A DNA stretch of 64,000 bases, taken from positions 37,244,501 through 37,308,500 of the forward strand of contig NC_088330.1 in the NCBI RefSeq assembly GCF_036884655.1, written 5' to 3'. Source of the stretch: Musa acuminata AAA Group. Its lineage: Eukaryota > Streptophyta > Magnoliopsida > Zingiberales > Musaceae. Shown here one piece after another: positions 1-16,158 of this stretch (positions are counted from its first letter, which is position 1; every line of letters begins with the position of its first letter). A program made the position numbers and the translations under genes. Below the pieces are notes generated by a model that worked only from the letters and a program-made list of their open reading frames with translations, had not been told where the DNA came from and searched no databases.

Positions 1-6643
<6,643 letters not shown>

Positions 6644-8378
6644 AAAGAAAACCACGATGTCACGGTGAGGATTTGCCAAGATCAGGCCATCTTATCCTTC
6701 ATATTAATTAGCCATTTGCTGCTACGTTGTCTCTTCAATGTTTTGGGGCTTTTCCACTTGAGAAAGTATTACTTTCAACATCGCATGGTGTAGGTGGATT
6801 TCTCCAAATGTTCACTCGTGAATTGTTGCTGTGAGAACTAATTTGCCACAAAGGATGCTGCTCATGTTACTGGCGTTGGAAAACATCCATCGGGACCTCA
6901 ACATGTTATTGGAGATCTAATTTGCCCGTGCACCTTATTGGCATTGCATAAGAGACTTCCTCATCTATCATCTTGGTTGCATGTTGTTTGAGTAATCTAT
7001 TATGCTAAACATTCCAATTGAAATCTAAACTGTCGTATATAAGGGTTAGTATAGCTTACCTTTTGATGATATTATTGAATCGTAAAACTTTTGTAGATCT
7101 GCACAAAATGATTAGTTCTTTCTTATCTTTCTTACCTTTTACAGTATAATGATAGTATTGGAGATTGATGACATAAGAGTCTTTCCTAATAATTTTTCAA
7201 CATTGGCAGGGCATTAATTTTCCAAGGATCTAATTAAATCTCTAATTTTTTTTAATCTTAAGTTATAGGGTAACGAAATCTAATACATGTATCGTCCTCA
7301 TGATCCATTGCATCTAACTTCTCATTTCCTTAAAGGTTTTTCTGTAGGAGTGATTGTTTTAAAATAGGTAGATATAGTTGAGAAACCTTGTGGCAGTATC
7401 AGAACCGATGTTTCGATTTCCTAAAACCCGAAACTGGCAGTTCCAATTTCGATTCCGGCTCTGTTGACTTCTGGTCTAGTTCGAATCATTATCTTTTTTA
7501 TTAAAATTTTATTTAAAAATATTAAAATATTAATAAATTTTATTTCTAAATTTTGAAAATAAAAATGGATGTATAATTACAATAATTGTAGTGATATAAA
7601 AAAATTAATATAAAAATGAGTAAAATTATAAAAAAAAAAATCCATTGCTTTCCCTATCGGATGTTTCGATCATCCCTTCACAACCTGCTGCAAGTCCCTC
7701 TCCCTCTTGGTTCCTTTTTCACATAGCCAAGTCCCGCCGTTCCATCATAATATTATTATAAGAGCCATAAGTGTCATCTTTCTTTATAAATTTATATCAA
7801 TCTATCATACGTATTAAATTGATTCTCTAATCAAGATTAAATATCTCTCCGCCACCTTTCTTCGCCTTTCGTCTCACTCCCTTGGCTTCTGGAGCATGCT
7901 TGGGGACAATGAGCAACCCCACCGCACAATCTTTTCTTCCGCTGGTCTTTCCATCGCTTTCTAACAGGGAACGCATGCATGTAAGCACGTAAGGGTTGTT
8001 GCTGACTCTCCAGAGAAGATGACTGGTGCAACAGTATGACAATATATTAATTATTACGATGAGTATCAAATAGTTGGAAAGAGAAGCAGAGTTCAGCGAT
8101 AGGTTCCTGTAAAGTATCGAATTAAAAGGAGTTAACATTCAGACTCTTTTTTTGTCTACTTCCGATGTCGAGCTAATCGGGTCTCACAGACATCGTACAT
8201 AAAACCTCCTCTTCCTGCTCCCTATCAGGCGCTAAGATAGTACAGGATGCAGAAAGCCAGAGTTTCTCGTGAAGAAACAATGAGCACCATCCGAGAGTCC
8301 TCACACGTCTTATGCGAACAACTCTCTCATCATTCCCACCTCCAATCCGAGTGCTATTACGTCCACCACCTCTATACT
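6644..8378. other. ADK 3' flank and intergenic region
   Basis: The first few hundred bases are presumably the ADK 3' UTR. The rest, especially 7490-7640, is AT-rich and holds no gene I recognise. Short ORFs at 7827-8138 on the minus strand show no family motif. A TATA-like ACATAAAA occurs at about 8196, upstream of the small membrane-protein ORF. Confidence 0.5.
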
Positions 8379-8855
8379 ATGGCTTCGTCGTCGACTGTCA
8401 TCACCACCACCACCACTACCACCATCACCACGGCCCGCTCCTGCCGACTTCGACGCGGCCGTAGTAGGAGATGGATCATAAATAAACTCCTGGAGTTCGC
8501 CCTTCAGTGCGGGCTCGCCCTCCTTGGCCCCTTCTTCATAAAAAATGCAGCTCATGAGGACTCGGCTACATCACCACCGCCATGGACTGTGGCTGTGCTC
8601 GGCATCTCTATCCTCGTGACGCTCTGCGCCGGCATCGGTAGCGTCGCTCTACGAGGTTTGCGTGGACCGCCGTCGTTCCTCCCTGATTTCCTCCACTTCG
8701 TCACGTACTTCTCGGCCATGTCGGCGTTCGCTTCTTTTGTTTCCACGGCGCTGGGGGGGCGATGCTGGTGGATCTCCTACGCGTTCGCTTGTTTCCCTTT
8801 GGCTTGGGGCTTCCGCCACCTGCTCCTACGATGGCGGCTTCGCCGAAGAAGTTGA
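8379..8855 (+). CDS. Small plant membrane protein of unknown function
   Basis: Single-exon ORF of 158 codons. I do not recognise a named family. The N-terminus is a Thr-rich low-complexity run from a CAC/ACC-type repeat, followed by a basic stretch (RLRRGRSRRW). Three hydrophobic segments follow: around residues 70-92 (WTVAVLGISILVTLCAGIG...), 108-126 (TYFSAMSAFASFV...) and 130-145 (WWISYAFACFPLAWG). The C-terminus is Arg-rich. I prefer the ATG at 8379 to the in-frame ATG at 8247, because the extra 44 residues are unlike a conserved N-terminus; the longer form cannot be excluded. GC content rises sharply here compared with the flanks, as in other monocot single-exon genes. Role unknown. Confidence 0.6.
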   Translation: MASSSTVITTTTTTTITTARSCRLRRGRSRRWIINKLLEFALQCGLALLGPFFIKNAAHEDSATSPPPWTVAVLGISILVTLCAGIGSVALRGLRGPPSFLPDFLHFVTYFSAMSAFASFVSTALGGRCWWISYAFACFPLAWGFRHLLLRWRLRRRS

Positions 8856-9084
8856 TGTAAAGAAGCGATCGTTCCACTGAAAACTGGTAGGCCAGTGCAG
8901 AATCTCCTCGTCAACCACGTATTAATAGGTTGTACCACAAACGGACGGCTGTTGTTAGTTCGGGCTGACTGAACCAACCCTCCAAGTACTACAGGACCGC
9001 GTGGTTCCTTTCCATTTGCGCTTAATGTCATAAAACATATGTACAACCCTACAAATTTACATAGCTTTGTCTTATTGGAGCAAT

Positions 9085-10014
9085 ACTTTTTGCTATGGGG
9101 GGAGAGAGCGAGAGAGAGAGAGACTCGACTAGGGTTTCCCTTTCCGGTTTCTGTGGCCGCCGGTTATCCCTCGCCGGCGGCAACGCCATCCTCACGGGCC
9201 TCCCTTGGCGCTGTGTTGCTGCCTCGTCCCTCCCCTGCGGGCCCCACGGGGCATGGTCTCCCTCGCCATGAAGCTATTGGCATCCGGCCGATGGCGTTTC
9301 GTGCTGCTGGCCCTGTCGTTGGCGCTGGGGTGCTGCGCGGCTCGGCTTCAAGGCTGCTCCCGTCCCACTCGCTGCCGAGGCGTTCTGGGCCGGCGGACAC
9401 TCGCTCCCTTTCTAGTCTCCCGCGATTGGTCTGCCTCGGTCACGTCTCCGTTGGACGCCCCCTCGCCTGTGTTGGCCGGCGTCCGTCCTGCTCCGTCGGT
9501 GGCCGCCGATCCATTGCTGTCGGTTCTGATCCGGCGGCGTCTCTGGCCTTCGGATCCTTTCCGCTGGCATCTCCTTCCGGATCGCAGGTGGTCACGGCCT
9601 CCTCCGCTCCTGGCGCTACATGATGCAAATTCGAGCCTCCGTGGGGATGCGATGCTGTCGTGTCGGCTTCGGCGCCGATCGGTCTCCCCTTCCGGCAGTG
9701 TCTCCTTTCCAGCGGGGTTGTCTTCTCCCGTGGGACCAGCATCGGGGGACCCACTGCCACCGACTTCCCCGATTGCTCTGGCTCTCGAGAGATTGCTTCC
9801 TTCTCCGGCGAGCTTCGGATCTTCGCTCACCGTCGGCTCCTTCCCCTCGGTGGCTTGTGCCGGTGTCGCTTCTCCGGCTGTGGATCCTGAACCGCCGGAG
9901 TACGATTGGAGATCGATGATGTGCTCATTTTGTAATCTCTTTGGATATGCTACCAAGAAGTATGTATGAGAGACACACTTGTAGAGAAATCCCGAAACAG
10001 CTACTTTGTCGGTT
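9085..10014 (+). mobile_element. GC-rich block resembling a decayed retroelement ORF1
   Basis: A sharply bounded GC-rich block starts with a GA-rich run and ACTAGGGTTTCCCTTTCC. The open frame 9205-9969 is Pro/Ser/Arg-rich and ends EYDWRSMMCSFCNLFGYATK. That ending resembles the tryptophan-containing lead-in and zinc knuckle (CxxCxxxGHxxxxC) at the end of ORF1 in plant LINE-type elements, but with the His replaced by Tyr and the last Cys position lost. Several other frames are also open, as expected in GC-rich DNA, so the coding call is weak. No reverse transcriptase is seen. The block is immediately followed by the MITE at 10023. It could instead be a decayed gene fragment. Confidence 0.35.
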
Positions 10015-10022
10015 GTAGATAC

Positions 10023-10234
10023 CAGGGTCTATCGTACCGAGCCGTACCGTCCGGTATGGGCGGTACATATCGGCCCGATATATTGTCGGTACGCGGATCG
10101 ATTGTTACCGGTCCAAGTGCACTGTAGCAATGCTACAGTATTCGGCATACCTGAATGTACCGCTCGGTATACCGTACCGTATCGGTACCGAGCCCAGATC
10201 AAAATACCGGTACGATACGGTATTACGAACCTTG
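10023..10234. mobile_element. hAT-like MITE, 212 bp
   Basis: The element begins CAGGGTCTATCGTACCG, and the reverse complement of its end begins CAAGGTTCGTAATACCG, giving imperfect terminal inverted repeats rich in TACCG/CGGTA words. It is flanked by GTAGATAC (10015-10022) and GTAGATGC (10235-10242), an 8-bp target duplication with one mismatch, as expected for the hAT superfamily. It contains an internal near-palindrome GCACTGTAGCAATGCTACAG. The element at 14215-15241 shares both ends. Too short to code for transposase. Confidence 0.75.
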
Positions 10235-10700
10235 GTAGATGCACACTTTGTCGAAGGCGATTCTCTTACTACCTGTGTGTCGGTTTTCTTATAGTACTCA
10301 TTTCTGTGCCAATTGTGTCAAAGGTTGGAAGGAATAGAAGCTGATCCATCATTTCTGTCCATGTTACTGTAACGAATATGTTCCTTCGGGATTTGACGTT
10401 TCTTCGTCCAGTTGGTACAGTTATTTCAGCTATAAACAAGGCATCATGACGACCGAGGTGTCAATACGATTTAACTCGTTCCGAGTACGTAAGATCATTA
10501 ATATGGTCTTTGAGTCGGAGGGTGTTAACCCGAGATTTGATTGAGGGGGTGTAGGCCTCGTTCTCCCAAGTGGAGGTTGAAGATGAATCATTTAGCTCTC
10601 CAACTCTCCGTTAAGTGCTTGAACATAAATCATAATCGAAAGGGGGATTCCTGATTTAGATCCCTTCGGTGCTTATGTTAGGTTGGCTTTTTTAATAGCA
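10235..10700. other. Intergenic, no gene recognised
   Basis: Mixed-composition DNA between the MITE and the minus-strand fragment. I see no coding family and no RNA gene. Confidence 0.4.
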
Positions 10701-10710
10701 TGTGGACCTT

Positions 10711-10989
10711 TTAAGACCCACATTGCTCTTGTGGGAGGAAAGAGGGGGCATAATAATGTCGGTCTTTGTCATTCTCACCCACAACCTTCACACAAATGGG
10801 AGAGTTCAATAAAATCGCCATAGTTGCCCATTGCATAGGAGAAGAGGTGATAGATTTGATGAGGCTAAAGATGGAGGCTACTATAGGTCCAATGAGATAG
10901 AGGAAAGGGAAGACGATGGCAAAGGTAGCAAGCACTAGGGTAATGTAGGATGATGCGGGTCCGATAGGAGCTAAGGGTAAATTGATCAT
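10711..10989 (-). pseudogene. Possible fragment of a membrane-protein gene
   Basis: A 92-codon minus-strand frame has a hydrophobic segment (TLVLATFAIVFPFLYLIGPI), a second amphipathic one (FSLIKSITSSPMQW, then ILLNSPICV) and a polar tail GENDKDRHYYAPSFLPQ. Composition and spacing look protein-like rather than random for an AT-rich stretch. I cannot name the family, and no adjacent exon, promoter or splice partner is evident. It may be a captured or decayed gene fragment, or chance. Confidence 0.3.
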
Positions 10990-11968
10990 TTTAAAAAATA
11001 TTTTATGAGAATTTCTTAAAGATAAAGAGCTTCTTCAAAAACTTATCATATTTTATTTGATTAATTTTTTTATCAAAATAATTTATGATTTATATAGTTT
11101 TATTTTTATCGATGGTATACTTAATTGTTCATGAATAATTTTTTTTATTCTTTTTCATAATTCTTTATATTCATCTCAATATTCTCATCGTAACAATATA
11201 ATTTTCTTATAATCCAACACTAAAATTTTATAAATTATGATTAGTTTTATAATCCTCTTATACGTTGTTTCTTTTAGATTAAAAGGATGACCATCACCCG
11301 TTAAAATTGACTGCAGCATTTTCACTTTTATTCAAAATTTCATCCAACAATGACACTAATAATATATTCAAGATAACTTTCTAGAACTTCACGTGTATCT
11401 AACATACTTATATCTTTGGTTATTCTTAGTGCCATTAAAATTACATTACTCGAAGGAAATCATTACTTATGAGGTTATTTAAAAAAAAATAGTATTTTTT
11501 TTAATTACAATTTTATTATATTAAAATAATATATATGATGCTCATATGTGATTAAATTTAAAATCTATCACTCGTATAACAAAATATAATAATTAATCGA
11601 ATATCTCAATAAAGACTTAACGATTGTATTTAAGAATTTATTTAAAAAATTACTATAGTAGATTAATCTATTATTCATCAACTTATGCAAGCAACTTGAA
11701 AAAAAATAATTACTTGTATACTTCTATTTTTAACAGTAATACGATTTCTTTTTTATTCCCCAAAATTTACAGTGTCTTTTTTACCAATAAAGAAAAAAAA
11801 ATTAGAAATTAGAAATTTTATGTTTAATTTTTAATCAAATATAATTAAATAAATGTATTAATTAAACGAACTCTTTTCATTGACTTAATCTCGTTTGATT
11901 AGTTCCCAACGAAACCCTCCGAGCTTATCGCTTCGCTCGATTGCGACACGAAGCATTCCGCAGCGCCA
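10990..11968. other. AT-rich intergenic and promoter region
   Basis: Strongly AT-rich DNA with no gene recognised. The composition switches to GC-rich at about 11905, just ahead of the ATG at 11969. The last 100-200 bases therefore probably include the promoter and 5' UTR of the membrane-protein gene. No clear single TATA box stands out. Confidence 0.45.
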
Positions 11969-13315
11969 ATGGCGGACTCCGACCCTCCGCGACTCGACCG
12001 TCGTCACCTCCTCCTCCACCACCACCACCGCACCGCCGGTCACGTCCTCCGTCACTCGCTTTCCTCCCTCCTCTCCTCCGGCGTCCTCCCCTGCCTCCTA
12101 CTCGCCTCCCTCCTCCTCTTCGCCTTCCACTCCACCCTCCTCGTCGCGACCCTCCGCCTCTCCGCCCTCGTCGATCGCGACCCCGCCCTCCTCTCCCTCC
12201 TCCGCCGCCTCTCCTCCTCTCCCTCGGCTGCCCCCGCCCCCGCCCCCGCGCCTCCCGCCCGCCCGCGCTCCGCTCCCTTCCTCCGCCTCACCCGCGCCGG
12301 TGACTTCTTCTCGGAGTCCGACCCCCCCGCATCACTTCGCCTCTCCCTCAACGCCTCCCGCCTCCTTTTCCTCGATCCCGCCGTAGGCTTGCTCCCGCGA
12401 CCCCCCAAGTCCTCCAAGAGTAGTGTACCCTTGTTCCCTTCCGCCGTTTCCCCTTTCCTTTTCTCGTTCCCCGACGCCGACGACCGCGGCGGCGGCGGTC
12501 GAGATCGGGCCGTCGGTCAGCAGGATTTGGGTCGGGGTTTCGACATCGACCGTCGAGATGCCACTGCGATGCTCTACGTACTCGTCCTCCTCTCCTCCAC
12601 CCACTCCCTCGCAATCCTGGGGTTTGTCATCGCGTATACCTCTGCTCTCGGCATTGTCTTCTTCTCGATTGCTGCCTTCCACGTCCAGAGGCCCGCCACC
12701 GTCGTCGAGACCATCTTTTCTGGCGCTCGGGCGGGGATCCGACGGCTCACGGGGTTCGTGTTCTTGCGGTGGGCGGCGAGGGACATGCTGATCCAGTTCC
12801 TCAGCTTCTGGTTCTTCGCCAATGTCGAGGATCAGGCCGAGCTGTTCAAGCTCTTCGTCAAGGTCAAGCTTATGCCTTTTACATTGTCGCCATTCAACCC
12901 ATGGTCTGGGCTGCAAGACGAGGCGCTCTCGGGGTTTTTCTTCGTGTGGGCTCTAGTCGACACAGTGGGGTCGGTGATGGTTGTCCTCATGCCCTGGGTG
13001 GTGATAATGGACAACAATTTGAGGCGGGGTGTGCTGGATGAGGTGAAAGAGGGGTTTTATTTCATAACTCTGATGCCGGCACAGGCAATCTGGATCAAGT
13101 TCTTGGAGATGATGATCTGTGGGAACCTGGGGACGTCAGCAGCCATGATGGTTGGTGGGAGATTGTTTGCCGGTCTGTTCCATGCGGTGGCGGAGGTATA
13201 CTTCATGGCAGTTTGGTTGATTTTCTACTTTGCAGCAAGGGGCAAGGATGGAGAAATGACGGGGCGGAGGTTTGGGCCAAGAGACTTGCAGCGTTGCATC
13301 GATGAGCTCAGTTGA
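11969..13315 (+). CDS. Plant-specific multi-pass membrane protein (uncharacterised)
   Basis: Intronless gene of 448 codons. It resembles a family of uncharacterised plant transmembrane proteins that I recognise by layout (GHVLRHSLSSLLSSGVLPCL near the start) but cannot tie to a function. Residues 38-62 form a first hydrophobic segment. A Pro/Ala/Ser-rich low-complexity linker spans about 80-190. Further hydrophobic segments lie near 201-238, 271-285, 321-347, 361-385 and 398-423, giving about six or seven spans. The C-terminus (RRFGPRDLQRCIDELS) is polar. The start at 11969 is the first ATG in frame with the conserved N-terminus; other long frames on both strands here are shadows of the GC-rich code. 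Third-position GC is very high in the first half and relaxes after about 13040. Localisation and role are inferred only as membrane. Confidence 0.85.
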   Translation: MADSDPPRLDRRHLLLHHHHRTAGHVLRHSLSSLLSSGVLPCLLLASLLLFAFHSTLLVATLRLSALVDRDPALLSLLRRLSSSPSAAPAPAPAPPARPRSAPFLRLTRAGDFFSESDPPASLRLSLNASRLLFLDPAVGLLPRPPKSSKSSVPLFPSAVSPFLFSFPDADDRGGGGRDRAVGQQDLGRGFDIDRRDATAMLYVLVLLSSTHSLAILGFVIAYTSALGIVFFSIAAFHVQRPATVVETIFSGARAGIRRLTGFVFLRWAARDMLIQFLSFWFFANVEDQAELFKLFVKVKLMPFTLSPFNPWSGLQDEALSGFFFVWALVDTVGSVMVVLMPWVVIMDNNLRRGVLDEVKEGFYFITLMPAQAIWIKFLEMMICGNLGTSAAMMVGGRLFAGLFHAVAEVYFMAVWLIFYFAARGKDGEMTGRRFGPRDLQRCIDELS

Positions 13316-14206
13316 GATGTACCGTTCGTGCTGGTTGTGAGGATCATTCTGCTGGTAGCCGCATACTCATGAATTCGGTGAGGTTGCGCCCTTTTACTTT
13401 CTTTGTTGTGATAGAACTTTTAATAGTCCTCATTTATACTTTCCATTGGTTAAGGGGTTTTGGATTCACATGTACAGTTTTGGATGAAGAGATTTGTTGT
13501 ATAGGTTGTAGACATCAATTTGTAGATCTCCTGTCTACTGCTGCTTAATCAAGTAATTGATAACTCACACCAATATATTTTCCTGGATGTATGTTTTGCA
13601 TGATCTTTGTTATGCTGGCTGGTTCTGATATCCAATGCTGAAATTTTAGGAGTTTACACTTTGAAAGTTGACACAAATATTTTTCGACTATGTTATAGTG
13701 TTAGTTTGATGATATGTTAGCATAAAATGTTGCTTGATGAAAACTGTGAATTTTGATGATTATATTGAAATTTATGGAAACCCATTAAGAAGGATAAGAG
13801 GATGATGGGCAATTGGTAACAGAAGTGCTTGATCATCTCTTTTTCAGTAAGAGTTTGTATATGTGATACAAAAGTTTCAAATTAAGTGGGCATCTTCTAC
13901 TGAGAAGGAAATGCCAACAAAGTAGAGTACAGATAGGTTCTTAAATTTGAATCCTTACCATATATATCCTCTATACCAACTCTTAGAGCCAACAAAGTAC
14001 AAACAATCCATAGTCACCAAAAACACCACGTCCTATCTGTTTGTTTCAGTTATGTGTTTGTATGATTTTGATGTGCCAGAACTACAAAAATGTTTCTCTT
14101 TTTGTGTTGAAGAAACATACTTTAATATCATTTGAAATAGACAGCATCTATGAGTTTATGTCTATTTAGTTATACTCTTTTTAGATGAATTCTTATGATT
14201 ATAGTA
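13316..14206. other. 3' UTR and intergenic region
   Basis: The first few hundred bases are probably the 3' UTR of the membrane-protein gene. The remainder has no gene I recognise. Confidence 0.45.
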
Positions 14207-14214
14207 TTGATAAG

Positions 14215-15241
14215 CAAGGTAGGCAATACCGAATGATACCGCCCGATACGGGCGGTACATACCGGTACGCGGACCACCCGCAACTGGACGGAACGTTTAA
14301 AAGCGCCCCGTATCAGACGATACGGGGTAATATCGAGCGGTAACGATCGAAATTTCGATCGTTACCGCTCGGCACAACTCGGTAACGGTCGAAATCGACT
14401 ATTACCGCACTGTAACAGTGCTACAGTGCTCCAACGGTTAAATTGACCGTTGGAGCCCTTTCTCATAGTATTTAAACCCTTCTTCTTCCCTATTTCACTT
14501 CATTAGATTTTCATGCTCTCTTAAACTATCTCAAACTATTTTTTCTCTCCTAAACTCTACAAAATAATTATTTGTGAATTCAATCGATGCTAATTTGGGA
14601 AGATTAAGAGGAAAAACTTTCTAATTAAAAGGTATGTATTCTCTTTCTTTAATTAAAAAGTAATTAAGATCTTTAATATTATGATTAGTGTGTTTCATGC
14701 ATATTAAATATTAAAAAATATTTATGATGCTGCGATTAGTAATTTTAATAATGATTTAATCGAAATTTGTTTGATTTTATATCAATTTATTGTGTTTAAT
14801 ACATATTAGGGTGTTTGTCATATTTATAGTGTTGAAAGAGAAGTAATTAGTGAAAAATTAACTATGTTAATCATGTAATTAGTGTATCGAATGATGATTT
14901 TATCATAATTTGAATCATATTGGATCAAAATTATATATTTAATGTTTCTTTTATATGTTTGACATATATTTCAATCACTGAAATACGAACCTTGAACAAG
15001 ACTTCCTCAAAGCCCGAAAAAGATATGTGATACTATTCTTACATAATTTACATTGATTTTGTTAAACTTATACTATTACTATATTTATTTCTAACTTAAA
15101 AACTTTATCTTAACTTTTTTTTATTTTTAGGTATTTTCGGAGGGTTTTACACCCTAAATTAGGTGTACCGCTCGGTACATGGTATCGTACTGTACCGAGC
15201 CAGCCTCGAAACATCGGTACGGTACGGTATTGCATACCTTG
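14215..15241. mobile_element. hAT-like non-autonomous element, 1,027 bp
   Basis: The left end CAAGGTAGGCAATACCG and the reverse complement of the right end CAAGGTATGCAATACCG match at 16 of 17 bases, forming terminal inverted repeats. Flanks TTGATAAG (14207-14214) and CTGATAAG (15242-15249) are an 8-bp target duplication with one mismatch, typical of hAT transposons. Subterminal regions are full of TACCG/CGGTA words and include the inverted pair CCAACGGT/ACCGTTGG around 14430-14455. The core is AT-rich with no long ORF. A GTGCTACAGTG-type stem near the left side is shared with the 212-bp element at 10023. It is probably an internal-deletion derivative that depends on a transposase elsewhere. 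Confidence 0.8.
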
Positions 15242-15249
15242 CTGATAAG

Positions 15250-15910
15250 TACTAGATACACAAAAAACACTAAATAAAGGAGGTTAAGGCTTTTGTTATA
15301 TCATTATGGGTTAGGATATCATGCTTGTTTAACTAAAGGAAAAAATTGCTTTCCTTCTAACTTCAATGAACCTAATACACTTTGACGAGAATTGAGCCAA
15401 TTTATTGGCTTAGAATCAAGTATTGGTTGGCTAGAGTTACGAGACTTACTAAGATTTCAGCTAGGTGCAAGCTTGTGGATGTGGTAGTTAAGTATGAATG
15501 AGGTTTCAGATATTGAGCCTATGGCTAAACAAAGGTTTGTTTTGAGACAATGTTCTTAGAGTCATAAACAGTTAAATACCTGGTTGTTAAGCCCATATTC
15601 CAAACTGTATATGTCGACAAATTTAACTAAAATAATTTTATATTCATCATTTTTTTATAAGCAACTTTATTGGTATTTCTTGGTTTAATCTATTTTAAAA
15701 AACTTTCTTAGCTTCAATTTAATATGGAGCTTATTTTGATCTTTCCATTAAACAGAAAATTAGTCAATAAATTCCTGGGATCCTTTTATGTCATTTAAAT
15801 TGGATATTTTGCTTAGTTTCAGAATGGAATAAGTCTCAGGATTGTGCTGAGGTCTATAACAAAGGTTTAAAGTGACTGACAAAATATGGAGAATCTTGTC
15901 TTTCCTTATT
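15250..15910. other. Intergenic, nothing recognised
   Basis: AT-rich sequence with no ORF, RNA gene or repeat structure that I can support. Confidence 0.4.
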
Positions 15911-16158
15911 GCTAGTGTTTTTAAGAAGTATATATTCTACCTTTCTTCATTCTACACCTCGTATTCTTTTATATCCACAGGTTACATCACCTGAGAATCA
16001 AGTTTAGTATTTCATTTTGAATGTTAGTGTTTCATTTTGAATACTAGTGCTTTTAAGAAGTATATATTCTTCCTTTTTCATTCTACACCTCGTATTCTTT
16101 TATATCCACAGGTTACACCACCTGAGAATCAAGTTTAGTATTTCATTTTGAATGTTAG
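15911..16158. repeat. Tandem duplication, period about 132 bp
   Basis: The block containing AAGAAGTATATATTCT, then TTCTACACCTCGTATTC and CAGGTTACATCACCTGAGAA occurs twice, offset by 132 bases (15923 and 16055), with only a few substitutions. The second copy is followed directly by GAATGTTAG, as is the first. It is a recent local duplication in non-coding DNA. Confidence 0.85.

Noticed and set aside
12052..12916. Long minus-strand ORFs (12052-12417, 12332-12916) opposite the membrane-protein gene
   Set aside because: They are composition shadows of a GC-rich coding exon: Arg/Glu-rich with no domain, and antisense to a convincing 448-codon frame.
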